DNA of 64,000 nucleotides from RGIG6919 sp045531905 (GTDB lineage: Bacteria > Bacillota > Clostridia > Lachnospirales > Lachnospiraceae), in the NCBI GenBank assembly GCA_045531905.1, contig JAZSEY010000015.1:1-64000 (forward strand), written 5' to 3'. The notes below the pieces were generated by a model. That model was given only the letters and a program-made list of their open reading frames with translations, made no database searches and had not been told where the DNA came from. The position numbers were made by a program, and so were the translations under genes. Positions 42,680 to 51,124 of this stretch are shown here, one piece after another. Each line of letters starts with the position of its first letter. Positions within the stretch are counted from its first letter, which is position 1.

Positions 42680-43336
42680 TTATAAGATTTTAGATCCATT
42701 TACCATTAAACGGAACCTTGCGCCAAGTACGCCGGCAGCGCCTCTACTCATTAACATTCTCTCCAGGAAAATATCAAAATACTCATACATAGTACAAATA
42801 TTCTCATCTACTTCCAAATGCAAAGTAATGGTCTTCTTTTCTATGTCAATTTCCAGATTGGTTCCGGTAACTGCATAATTTACTCTATCATGAATATCAA
42901 AGTTTGCCAGTTCTTTTGTACGAACGCGGTTTCTTCTAACGTCTGTCTTGTCGGCAATAATTATTGCCGCCGAAATTGCATCAAACGCACCACCTGTAGA
43001 CTCATCATGATTGCTGATGGCTGATACCACTTTCACTCTATCCTCCAAGGACATATCCGTTTGTCTCAAAATATCATTGGCAAGCAAACCTCCATATTCT
43101 GCATGACTTTTTCGATTGATGGCATTTCCGATGTCATGCATAAATCCAGCAATCTTAGCAAGTTCCACATCGTGTTCTTGATATCCAAATGCAGTTAACA
43201 CCTTACCGGCCTGCTCCGCTACCAATGCAGCATGTGCTGCTGAGTGATCGGTAAATCCAAGTGCACCTAACTTCTCATCACCTTTTTTAATAAATGCTAA
43301 CACTTCTTCATTTTTCTTAATCTCTTCGTATGTCAT
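42680..43336 (-). CDS. HD-domain hydrolase
   Basis: 218 residues. The metal-site set is H35 (HSAAHAALVAEQAG), H67-D68 (AGFMHDIGNAINRKSHAEYG), a later His in SNHDESTGG and Asp in IIIADKTDVRR. A typical GNAINRKSH region suggests a phosphatase or nucleotidase-type HD protein. The C-terminal 60 residues form a beta part (TNLEIDIEKKTITLHLEVDE). The two HD genes of the window are not close relatives. AGGTGA precedes the start. Confidence 0.87.
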   Translation of the reverse strand: MTYEEIKKNEEVLAFIKKGDEKLGALGFTDHSAAHAALVAEQAGKVLTAFGYQEHDVELAKIAGFMHDIGNAINRKSHAEYGGLLANDILRQTDMSLEDRVKVVSAISNHDESTGGAFDAISAAIIIADKTDVRRNRVRTKELANFDIHDRVNYAVTGTNLEIDIEKKTITLHLEVDENICTMYEYFDIFLERMLMSRGAAGVLGARFRLMVNGSKIL

Positions 43337-43346
43337 ACTGTCTCAC

Positions 43347-44225
43347 CTACATTTCCACATATCCCTGCAACCAAATGGTTCCCTTAAATCTTCTACCCAC
43401 CATTGGTTCACCAAGTAAATCCTTGTCGTTAATACAAACAGTGATAATAATGTCGTTACATTCCAAAGCCAATACCCACACTTCCTCGAAAGAGTAAATA
43501 TTGATATATTTGTGTATTGAGATAATGGTTCCCATAATTGTGTACTGGTCACATTCCACACCATATGGCATAAATGTGGTGTCAACTATGGTATACACAT
43601 CCTCCCGCATATCCAATCGGTTTGCAATCAAAGCATACGTTTCCATCTCCTGCATAGCAAGAAGTTCTGCTGCTTTTGCATCTCCCTCTTTTGCACGACG
43701 AAGCTCACGTTTTCTAAATTCTTTGAACTGCGTTTTGTCTGCATAATCCTCAGCAGATTTTTCACATCCAAGGATAATACTGCCATCAACAGACAAGGCT
43801 CCAAGTCTTACACTCCTATAGCCCATTTCCGGCACATTGCTCCAACAATTTTTCACATAATCCATAATATTTTGTAGAAAGAATATCATGGAACATCCCA
43901 AGTTATCATCATCACAAAATCCGGAATAAGCTTCCTTATCAGCAATTTTTTTAATGCCAATGCTTTCTTCCTGTGTAATATATTGTCCCACACAATAAGG
44001 AAAACAGTGGTCCGGTCTAAAAATATCATTTTCGTCATATTCTCCAACCACTGTAATACCAAAGGATGGACCAAAGTCCTTATTACACTGTTCCAATTTG
44101 CAATCAGATGCAACCGGAATCATAATGCTCTCTGAACATTTAGAAACCACATATTGAATTAACTCTTCCATATCTTTTTTTCTTTTAACAGAAGAAAATC
44201 CTACGGCTCTTAAATAATCATGCAT
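43347..44225 (-). CDS. DUF3881-like conserved protein
   Basis: 292 residues, cytoplasmic. Starts MHDYLRAVGFSSVKRKKDME. The centre holds GPSFGITVVGEYDENDIFRP and the 3' part PYGVECDQYTIMGTIISIHK and LALECNDIIITVCINDKDLL, conserved-looking in Lachnospiraceae. I place it with the DUF3881 family from memory of this start and length; that is not certain. No catalytic motif is visible. AGGAG lies 8 nt upstream. It sits in the leftward run below parB-DUF4446, a location seen in related genomes. Confidence 0.78.
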   Translation of the reverse strand: MHDYLRAVGFSSVKRKKDMEELIQYVVSKCSESIMIPVASDCKLEQCNKDFGPSFGITVVGEYDENDIFRPDHCFPYCVGQYITQEESIGIKKIADKEAYSGFCDDDNLGCSMIFFLQNIMDYVKNCWSNVPEMGYRSVRLGALSVDGSIILGCEKSAEDYADKTQFKEFRKRELRRAKEGDAKAAELLAMQEMETYALIANRLDMREDVYTIVDTTFMPYGVECDQYTIMGTIISIHKYINIYSFEEVWVLALECNDIIITVCINDKDLLGEPMVGRRFKGTIWLQGYVEM

Positions 44226-44243
44226 TCAAAAATCTCCTAAACA

Positions 44244-44762
44244 CTACTCATCTGCCAATACATTCTCTGAATCTATTGCCTGTTTCAGTGCTGCCTTCTC
44301 TTCGTCTGAGAGTACAACATAAGACTCTCCGCCAATAATTTCTTTTGCGTATGTAAAACAACCTTCTCTTGAATGCATACAATTCAGAATTACACCGTCA
44401 TTCTTCTCATTTAACAGTGCCAGAGAAAAACTCAAGGTTCCACTCATCTGATTAAATGCATCATACTTTACAAGGCCAGTTTTTCTAAAGCAAGCACTCA
44501 TATTATCACGAATTTGCATATATTCTCTTGCTCGCTTATTATCATTCTTTCTGATTTTATCCATGTCAGAAAATGCAGAAACAATCACGCTTTCTAAATC
44601 CACACCTTTCTTACCATGTGTCAATGCTTCATAATCCTTCTGCATCTTACTGATTTTTGATAACGCAACGATAAGCATAATGAACATAATTAAAATCAAT
44701 GCCAACGCGCCAATCACTACATAATCAATAGGTATGCCAAGATTTTCAAAAATGTTTGTCAT
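44244..44762 (-). CDS. DUF4446-like membrane protein downstream of parB
   Basis: 172 residues. One N-terminal membrane helix (YVVIGALALILIMFIMLIVA), a short coiled coil (SKISKMQKDYEAL) and a compact cytoplasmic domain with CFRKTGLVKYDAFNQMSGTL followed by SFSLALLNEKNDGVIL; DUF4446 proteins next to parB have this pattern (YDAF...G..SF.LALLD...G). I chose the ATG at 44762 because GGGGGA lies 4 nt before it; a GTG 12 nt earlier overlaps parB. Function unknown; a link to origin segregation or cell division is inferred from the location. Confidence 0.86.
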   Translation of the reverse strand: MTNIFENLGIPIDYVVIGALALILIMFIMLIVALSKISKMQKDYEALTHGKKGVDLESVIVSAFSDMDKIRKNDNKRAREYMQIRDNMSACFRKTGLVKYDAFNQMSGTLSFSLALLNEKNDGVILNCMHSREGCFTYAKEIIGGESYVVLSDEEKAALKQAIDSENVLADE

Positions 44763-44773
44763 AGTATCCCCCA

Positions 44774-45718
44774 CTAAATATCCTTATTCATAGTAAACAT
44801 CATTTCTGTAATACGTTCCAATTCATCCTGTGTAAAATATGATATTTCAATTTTACCTTTTTTGTTATCTTTTGGTTTTACTTCTATCTTTGAACCAAGA
44901 ATATTTTTGAGTTTCTCTTCGATATCCTTATATATATATGGATGGTCAATCGTTGCAGCCACTTCATCTTTACTTTGCTTCTTTGGCTCTAACGCTTTTT
45001 TAATTACCTTCTCTGTCTCGCGAACACTTAGTTTTTCATCAAAAATCTTACATGCAATTTCATGTTGTAATGTCCCATCTTCTATGGACAACAATACCTT
45101 TGCATGACCGGTAGAAATCATGTCCTCAACCAACATATCCTGAACCTCAGGTGCCAACTTTAATAATCGAAGTGAGTTTGTAATAGTAGAACGATTCTTT
45201 GAAACCTTTTCTGCAACCTGGTCTTGCTTTAAATCAAACTCTTCAATTAACTTCTTATATGCTCTCGCTTCTTCAATTGGATTTAAGTCCTCTCTTTGTA
45301 GATTCTCAATCAAAGCAATCTCAGCAATCTCGTTATCAGTGTATTCCTTAATAATTACCGGGATTTCTTTTAATCCAGCAAGTCTTGCGGCACGATATCT
45401 TCTTTCACCGGCAACAATCTGATAATAATCATCTTTCTTGACAACTGTAATTGGTTGAATAACTCCATACTTCTTAACAGAATCCGCCAGTTCCTGTAAA
45501 GCATCTTCATCGAATTTTTCTCTTGGCTGATTCTTATTTGGCTCAATTTGTGAAATCTTCAGAACTGTGTCTGCCGGAACCTTCACTTCTTTTACCACTT
45601 CTTTGATTACTTCTTTTTCTTTTATAATTGTCTCAGGTTTTGATGACGCTGTTGCTTGTCCATCCCCTGTTGGAATTAAATTATTTAATCCTCTTCCTAA
45701 ACCTTTTTTACCTGCCAT
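44774..45718 (-). CDS. parB: Chromosome partitioning protein ParB/Spo0J
   Basis: 314 residues. Binds parS, loads CTP-dependent clamps and recruits SMC to the origin. Motifs: KKGLGRGLNNLIPT at the N-terminus, KISQIEPNKNQPREKFDEDA, the CTP-binding GERRYRAARLAGL, IENLQREDLNPIEEARAYKK, and the helix-turn-helix QVAEKVSKNRSTITNSLRLL. The ATG at 45718 follows AAAGGGTGG; a GTG 12 nt upstream is a poorer choice. 32 nt after parA. Confidence 0.95.
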   Translation of the reverse strand: MAGKKGLGRGLNNLIPTGDGQATASSKPETIIKEKEVIKEVVKEVKVPADTVLKISQIEPNKNQPREKFDEDALQELADSVKKYGVIQPITVVKKDDYYQIVAGERRYRAARLAGLKEIPVIIKEYTDNEIAEIALIENLQREDLNPIEEARAYKKLIEEFDLKQDQVAEKVSKNRSTITNSLRLLKLAPEVQDMLVEDMISTGHAKVLLSIEDGTLQHEIACKIFDEKLSVRETEKVIKKALEPKKQSKDEVAATIDHPYIYKDIEEKLKNILGSKIEVKPKDNKKGKIEISYFTQDELERITEMMFTMNKDI

Positions 45719-45750
45719 TACTATTTCCACCCTTTACATATTAATATGTA

Positions 45751-46521
45751 TTAATAATACATGAGATTTGTGATTACTTCATCTGCCAACAAACGATAAC
45801 TCTCCGCACCCGCACTTCTAGTATCATATAAATTGATTGGTAATCCATGACTTGGTGCTTCTGCCAATCTAACATTTCTAGGAATGATCGTCTTATAAAT
45901 ATTCTGCTTCAAATTGTTCTTAACATCTTCTACTACTTGAAGTGATAAATTTGTACGGCAATCGTACATAGTAAATACAACACCTTCGATTGTCAATTCC
46001 TTGTTCAACTTCTTCTGAATTAATTCAATGGTGTATATTAACTGTGACAAACCATCCAATGCAAAGAACTCACACTGTATTGGAACCAAAACAGTATTTG
46101 CAGCTGTCATGGAATTGACTGTTAACATTCCAAGAGCAGGAGGACAATCAATAATTATGAAGTCAAACTTGTCCTGAATCTTTCTCAAAATATTCTTAAT
46201 AATAAACTGCATATTTGGCTCACCAATAAATTCAACCTCTGCTCCAGCCAATTCTCTGTTTGCTGGAATGAGATTTAATCCCGGAACTACATCAATCAAC
46301 ATACATTCTCCAATATTACATTCATCACACATAACATCATAGATTGTATATTTCAAATCATTCTTGTCTACACCTAATCCACTTGTCATATTACCCTGTG
46401 GATCCATATCCACAGCCAGTACCTTCATTCCTTTTTCAGCCAGACAGGCTGCTAAATTAATGGATGTTGTTGTCTTTCCGACACCACCCTTTTGGTTGGC
46501 GACAGCAATAATTCTGCCCAT
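45751..46521 (-). CDS. parA: Chromosome partitioning ATPase ParA/Soj
   Basis: 256 residues. Deviant Walker A (KGGVGKTTTS, 11-20), Walker A' DMDPQGNMTSGLG and Walker B DFIIIDCPPALG. The usual size for chromosomal Soj. Acts with ParB on origin positioning and DnaA control. First gene of the parA-parB-DUF4446-DUF3881 run. Two parS sites lie 50-120 bp upstream. Confidence 0.96.
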   Translation of the reverse strand: MGRIIAVANQKGGVGKTTTSINLAACLAEKGMKVLAVDMDPQGNMTSGLGVDKNDLKYTIYDVMCDECNIGECMLIDVVPGLNLIPANRELAGAEVEFIGEPNMQFIIKNILRKIQDKFDFIIIDCPPALGMLTVNSMTAANTVLVPIQCEFFALDGLSQLIYTIELIQKKLNKELTIEGVVFTMYDCRTNLSLQVVEDVKNNLKQNIYKTIIPRNVRLAEAPSHGLPINLYDTRSAGAESYRLLADEVITNLMYY

Positions 46522-46570
46522 CCCAATTCCTCCATTCTATCTGATGTTTGCACCTAGTATATCATAAAAA

Positions 46571-46586
46571 TGTTCCACGTGGAACA
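46571..46586. promoter_or_regulatory. parS site 1
   Basis: TGTTCCACGTGGAACA, a perfect palindrome matching the parS consensus TGTTNCACGTGNAACA. It is 50 bp upstream of parA. Confidence 0.93.
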
Positions 46587-46625
46587 TTTTTATATGAATA
46601 TTTTGAAAAAGAATTTAGTATTAAA

Positions 46626-46641
46626 TGTTCCACGTGGAACA
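46626..46641. promoter_or_regulatory. parS site 2
   Basis: A second copy of TGTTCCACGTGGAACA, 55 bp from the first, in the same spacer before tRNA-Arg. Confidence 0.93.
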
Positions 46642-46675
46642 TTTTAGATATGAGGTGTGGAACAGGGCAAATACC

Positions 46676-46704
46676 TTGACAATCCGTACTATTTTGATTA
46701 AAAT
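46676..46704 (+). promoter_or_regulatory. Promoter of tRNA-Arg
   Basis: TTGACA (46676-46681), 17 nt, TAAAAT (46699-46704), 29 nt before the tRNA. Confidence 0.8.
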
Positions 46705-46732
46705 ATTTATATGTGTATTTATATAAATATAA

Positions 46733-46806
46733 GCATTTGTAGCTCAGTAGGATAGAGCGTCCGCCTCCTAAGCGGAAGGCCGTGGGTTCGACTCCCGCCA
46801 GGTGCA
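46733..46806 (+). tRNA. tRNA-Arg (anticodon CCT)
   Basis: Acceptor GCATTTG/CAGGTGC with two GU pairs, D-arm GCTC/GAGC, anticodon stem TCCGC/GCGGA with loop CTCCTAA giving anticodon CCT (reads AGG), T-arm GTGGG-TTCGACT-CCCGC, discriminator A. CCA is not encoded. Preceded by a consensus promoter. Confidence 0.96.
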
Positions 46807-46868
46807 TTTGTTACATATTATAATAGGAAGAAACAAGTATTTTTATCACATATTTTGGAGGAATCACA

Positions 46869-47453
46869 ATGAAACAAAGACCAAAGATGAATCTCATTAT
46901 CAGTTCAACTGCAATGATGGGTTCATTATTAGTAATTTTATATTTAATTATGGTTATGCCACAACGATTAGATTTAATCGTAACATTCGGAATCATTGCT
47001 TTGGCAGATAATTATTTCTTAGTGGATGGCATATTAAAAAGAATCGATGACATTTCCAATGACAATTTGGACAAGCAAGCTGAGATTGCAAAGGTTGAAA
47101 AGGGAATTTATTCCATTGCAAAAAGAGAAGAAGCTGCAATGTCAGAACGTGTTGATGAATTAGTAACTGCTATCCAAGCATTACAGGAAGATAACGAAAG
47201 ATTGAATAATGAGTTAATTGAGCAACAGAAATTATTTACCAAGGTTTCTATGAAGAAGAGTCAGGAGAGTTATGGTAAAATCATCAACGGGAATGACCGT
47301 GTTGCAAAACTTCTTATCCAACTTACGAGTAATAATAATACAGTATCAACAGAGACTTTGGAATTATTAAGTGACATTGCAACCGCTTTGGATGCAAAGA
47401 AAAAAGAAGAGATTCATTCAAATGTCACAATGATGCCACCTCGCGCAGAATAG
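46869..47453 (+). CDS. Membrane protein with coiled coil, unknown function
   Basis: 194 residues. Two N-terminal hydrophobic helices (NLIISSTAMMGSLLVILYLI and LDLIVTFGIIALADNYFLV) are followed by a coiled coil at about 75-125 (VDELVTAIQALQEDNERLNN, ELIEQQKLFTKVSM) and a short C-terminal domain (YGKIINGNDRVAKLLIQLTS). No family recognised. TTGGAGG lies before the start. It lies just after tRNA-Arg and 25 bp before the exonuclease gene, with which it probably forms a transcript. The position between rsmG and parA, where most Firmicutes have no insert, is unusual. Confidence 0.75.
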   Translation: MKQRPKMNLIISSTAMMGSLLVILYLIMVMPQRLDLIVTFGIIALADNYFLVDGILKRIDDISNDNLDKQAEIAKVEKGIYSIAKREEAAMSERVDELVTAIQALQEDNERLNNELIEQQKLFTKVSMKKSQESYGKIINGNDRVAKLLIQLTSNNNTVSTETLELLSDIATALDAKKKEEIHSNVTMMPPRAE

Positions 47454-47478
47454 GAAATAACGAAAGGATTTTATTCCG

Positions 47479-48462
47479 ATGAATTACATTGTATTCGATC
47501 TGGAATGGAACCAATGTTCAAACCCGAATTTTGAAAATGAATTGCTACCTTTTGAAATCATTGAAATTGGAGCAGTCAAGATGAATTCCAAATTTCAAAT
47601 CATTGATGAATTTGGTAGTATTATCAAACCACAAGTGTACAAGAAACTGCAAAAGCATATCAAGGACGTACTCAACTATGATGAAGAGTATTTAAAAAAT
47701 GGACGACATTTCGACGAGGTATGCAAAGAGTTTTTAGACTGGTGTGGCGAAGACTACAAATTTTGTACATGGGGACCACTAGATTTATATTACCTACAAC
47801 AGAATATGGATTTCTATGTTATGGAACCTCTACCTGCCCCATTATATTTTTATAATGCACAGGAAATATTTTCAGAGATTTATCCACAATATGGTAACTG
47901 CAAGTTAGAAAAGGCAGTTAATGAATTAAAGATTCCAATTGATAAAGATAGACCATTTCATAGTGCAATCAATGATGCTTACTATACCGGACTGGTTATG
48001 GCAAAAGCAAAGATTCGGAATTTTGCAGACCAGTATTCAGTCGATTATTATAACAATCCTAAGACAGAGGAAGAAGAGATATTTAATAAGCATCGTAACT
48101 TTACCGAATATGTCACTAGAGAATTCGATGATAAAATAGTGGCTATGGAAGATACGAAATTAACTGGCTTGTTATGTAACAAGTGTAATCGAAAAACACT
48201 TCGTAAAATCAAATGGTTCTCCAACAATTCGAATAATTATTTATGCGTAGGTAAGTGTTGGTATCACGGATATGTCATGGGTAAGATAAAATTTAGAAGC
48301 ACCTATGATGATAAAGTCTTTGCTATAAAAAGGGTTCAGTTGATCAAAAAAGCAGAGATGGAAGAAATCAAAGAACGTCAAAACACACTACGTCAAAAAA
48401 GAAAAGAACGTAACAAGCAACAACGTTTAAAAGCAAAGCAGAAAAAAAACGACCTTAAATAA
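47479..48462 (+). CDS. DnaQ-like 3'-5' exonuclease with C-terminal zinc-ribbon
   Basis: 327 residues. DEDDh exonuclease motifs: D7-x-E9 in FDLEWNQ, IIEIGAVKMN, a second Asp in TWGPLDLYYLQQ and H-x4-D in PFHSAINDAYYTG. This is the KapD/Eri-1-like group of the superfamily. A C-terminal extension has paired cysteines (LLCNKCNRK and YLCVGKCWYHG), a likely zinc ribbon, and a very basic tail (QRKERNKQQRLKAKQKKN-like). It probably degrades or trims RNA or DNA; the substrate is unknown. AAAGGA lies upstream. It ends in a terminator facing rsmG. Confidence 0.87.
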   Translation: MNYIVFDLEWNQCSNPNFENELLPFEIIEIGAVKMNSKFQIIDEFGSIIKPQVYKKLQKHIKDVLNYDEEYLKNGRHFDEVCKEFLDWCGEDYKFCTWGPLDLYYLQQNMDFYVMEPLPAPLYFYNAQEIFSEIYPQYGNCKLEKAVNELKIPIDKDRPFHSAINDAYYTGLVMAKAKIRNFADQYSVDYYNNPKTEEEEIFNKHRNFTEYVTREFDDKIVAMEDTKLTGLLCNKCNRKTLRKIKWFSNNSNNYLCVGKCWYHGYVMGKIKFRSTYDDKVFAIKRVQLIKKAEMEEIKERQNTLRQKRKERNKQQRLKAKQKKNDLK

Positions 48463-48477
48463 AAGGTCGTTTTTTTG
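48447..48477 (+). terminator. Terminator of the exonuclease gene
   Basis: AAACGACCTT (48447-48456), loop AAATAA, AAGGTCGTTT (48463-48472), then T-run. It overlaps the stop codon. Symmetrical enough to serve rsmG on the other strand as well. Confidence 0.88.
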
Positions 48478-48485
48478 TTACATTT

Positions 48486-49217
48486 TTACTTATACACACC
48501 CAAAGGAGTTTTACTTGCTGTTCCTGCCTTGCGAGGATATGTCTTTGGTGTAGTCTTGACTTTTTTAATGCAAACCAAACTTCTTTGAATTTCCTCTTCT
48601 GAAGGTAAAGAGAACGCATCTACAAAATCAACTTTGCCACCAAGTATATCAATTGCCTTTGTTGCATCAGAAAGTTCTACATCAATATTTCCAGATTTGT
48701 AGGAAACAAAATAACCTCCCTGCTTTACAAAAGGAACACAATACTCACTTAAGGTTGCCAGATTTGCTACAGCTCTAGATACACATATATCAAATCCTTC
48801 CCGCAAATCCTTTTGTCTCGCTCCATCCTCTGCTCTAAAATGCACTGCTGTAATATTCTTCAGCTGCAATGCTTTGATAACATCCTGCAAAAACAATACT
48901 CTTTTATTCAAGGAATCCAAAAGTACAACTTCTAATTCCGGAAATGCGATTTTCAATGGAATACCTGGAAAACCTGCTCCGGTTCCCACATCAATCAATC
49001 GAATGGATGTATTCTTATCAAGACGATGCAATACTTTTGCCAAAGCCAGGCTGTCTGCAAAATGCTTTAGCATTACCTCATCTTTTTCTGTAATTGCAGT
49101 CAAGTTCATCACTTTATTCTTTTCAACCAGCATCTCATAGTACAACTGAAACTGTTCCAATTGTTCTGTAGATAATTCTACCTGAAATGAAGATACTAAT
49201 TCAGTTAACTTGTTCAT
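48486..49217 (-). CDS. rsmG: 16S rRNA G527 N7-methyltransferase
   Basis: 243 residues from the ATG preceded by AAAGGA (8 nt). SAM-binding core IDVGTGAGFPGIPLKIAFPE, VVLLDSLNKRVLFLQDV and CVSRAVANLATLSEY are RsmG hallmarks. Makes m7G527 in 16S rRNA. Starts 1 nt after the mnmG stop and is last in the rpmH-to-rsmG block. The C-terminus PRKAGTASKTPLGVYK is typical. Confidence 0.95.
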   Translation of the reverse strand: MNKLTELVSSFQVELSTEQLEQFQLYYEMLVEKNKVMNLTAITEKDEVMLKHFADSLALAKVLHRLDKNTSIRLIDVGTGAGFPGIPLKIAFPELEVVLLDSLNKRVLFLQDVIKALQLKNITAVHFRAEDGARQKDLREGFDICVSRAVANLATLSEYCVPFVKQGGYFVSYKSGNIDVELSDATKAIDILGGKVDFVDAFSLPSEEEIQRSLVCIKKVKTTPKTYPRKAGTASKTPLGVYK

Positions 49218-49218
49218 A

Positions 49219-51102
49219 TTATTGTTCCTTTCTCTTAAGGCTCTCAATATAAATCATCAAAACAGAAACATCTGCTGGAGAAACACCAGAGATACGGGAT
49301 GCCTGACCTATATTTTCCGGTCTTACGCTAGAAAGTTTTTGTCTTGCTTCCTTACGGATGTTTTCCACCAAGTCATAATCAATATCTGTTGGAATCTTTT
49401 TATTCTCTAATTTTTTAAAATGTTCTACCTGCTGAGACTGTCTTTTGATATATCCTTCATATTTCAAGTTGATATTAATCTGTTCAATCACATCCGCAGA
49501 CATTTCCTGTCTATCAGTATCAAGGTCCGCCACCAATTCATATGACAGTTCCGGACGCTTAATCAAATCCGCTAAACTAAGAGCAGTCTTTAGTGGAGTA
49601 CTTTCATGTGCTTCCAAAAATGCCTGTACTTTTTTGTTAGCTCCAATCATAATACCGTGCAAACGTTCCACTTCTGCGTCAATTTTTTCTCTCTTATCAC
49701 AAAAATCCTTGTATCTTTCATCATCAATCAAACCAATCTCATGACCAATATCTGTAAGACGTAGGTCTGCATTATCCTGACGAAGTAATAAACGATACTC
49801 AGCACGAGAAGTCATCATACGATATGGTTCAAAGGTCTCTTTTGTCACCAAATCATCTATCAATACACCAATATAAGCCTGAGAACGGTCTAAAATAATT
49901 GGTTCTTGTCCCGTAATTTTTCTTGCCGCATTGATTCCCGCCATAAGTCCCTGCGCTGCAGCTTCTTCGTATCCAGAACTTCCGTTAAACTGTCCGCCGC
50001 TAAAAAGTCCTTCAATTGCCTTAAATTCTAGAGATGGCTTTAACTGCAATGCATTGATACAATCATACTCAATAGCATATGCATTTCTAACAATGTTCGC
50101 ATTTTCCAATCCCGGAACACTTCGGTACATAGCATACTGAACATCTTCCGGTAAAGAGCTAGACATACCACCAATGTACATTTCATTTGTATTCTCGCCT
50201 TCCGGCTCAATAAAAACCTGATGTCTATCCTTATCTGCAAACTTCACTACCTTATCTTCAATAGAAGGACAATATCTTGGACCTGTTCCTTCAATTGCAC
50301 CTGAAAACAATGGTGAACGATCAATATTATTTCGAATAATTTCATGTGTTTTTTGATTTGTATAGGTGAGCCAACAAGAAATCTGCTCTCTCTGAATATC
50401 CTCTTCCCGGTTGGTAAAAGAAAATGGTACAATTCGCTCGTCACCCTTTTGCTCTTCCATCTTAGAAAAATCAATACTTCTTTTATCAATTCGTGCAGGT
50501 GTACCCGTTTTAAAACGACGCACATCAATACCAAGCTGTTTTAAAGAATCTGTTAAATGATTAGCAGCTTGTAAACCGTTTGGTCCGGTTGGATTGCTCA
50601 CATCACCGTAAATACAACGTGCCTTCAAATAAGTTCCAGTACACAATATTACAGCCTTTGTATAATAAGTAGCTCCAGAACTGGTTTTCACACCTTTTAC
50701 CATTCCATCTTCGGCCATTATTTCTGCTACCTCAGCTTGACGAAGCACAAGATTATCAGTATTTTCAAGTACTTCTTTCATTGCTTGAGAATAATTTTTC
50801 TTATCAGCCTGTGCACGAAGAGAATGAACAGCAGGACCTTTTGATTGATTTAACATCTTCGACTGAATAAAGGTCTTATCAATGTTTTTACCCATTTCAC
50901 CGCCAAGAGCATCAATCTCTCTTACCAAATGTCCCTTAGAGCTTCCGCCAATATTAGGATTACATGGCATTAAGGCAACACTATCCATACTAACCGTAAA
51001 TATAATTGTTTTCATGCCAAGTCTGGCACACGCTAATGCAGCCTCACAACCGGCATGACCGGCTCCAACAACTGCTACATCATATGTTTCCTGTAAAACC
51101 AT
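49219..51102 (-). CDS. mnmG: tRNA uridine-34 5-carboxymethylaminomethyl modification enzyme MnmG
   Basis: 627 residues. FAD site GAGHAGCEAALACARLG at 13-29; PCNPNIGGSSKGHLVREIDA; RFKTGTPARIDKRSIDF; the family signature GPRYCPSIEDKVVKF and QVFIEPEG. With MnmE it installs cmnm5U34 on tRNAs for split codon boxes. Follows mnmE by 22 nt and is coupled with rsmG. Full length. Confidence 0.97.
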   Translation of the reverse strand: MVLQETYDVAVVGAGHAGCEAALACARLGMKTIIFTVSMDSVALMPCNPNIGGSSKGHLVREIDALGGEMGKNIDKTFIQSKMLNQSKGPAVHSLRAQADKKNYSQAMKEVLENTDNLVLRQAEVAEIMAEDGMVKGVKTSSGATYYTKAVILCTGTYLKARCIYGDVSNPTGPNGLQAANHLTDSLKQLGIDVRRFKTGTPARIDKRSIDFSKMEEQKGDERIVPFSFTNREEDIQREQISCWLTYTNQKTHEIIRNNIDRSPLFSGAIEGTGPRYCPSIEDKVVKFADKDRHQVFIEPEGENTNEMYIGGMSSSLPEDVQYAMYRSVPGLENANIVRNAYAIEYDCINALQLKPSLEFKAIEGLFSGGQFNGSSGYEEAAAQGLMAGINAARKITGQEPIILDRSQAYIGVLIDDLVTKETFEPYRMMTSRAEYRLLLRQDNADLRLTDIGHEIGLIDDERYKDFCDKREKIDAEVERLHGIMIGANKKVQAFLEAHESTPLKTALSLADLIKRPELSYELVADLDTDRQEMSADVIEQININLKYEGYIKRQSQQVEHFKKLENKKIPTDIDYDLVENIRKEARQKLSSVRPENIGQASRISGVSPADVSVLMIYIESLKRKEQ

Positions 51103-51124
51103 AATCCTTCACCTATCCTAACGT

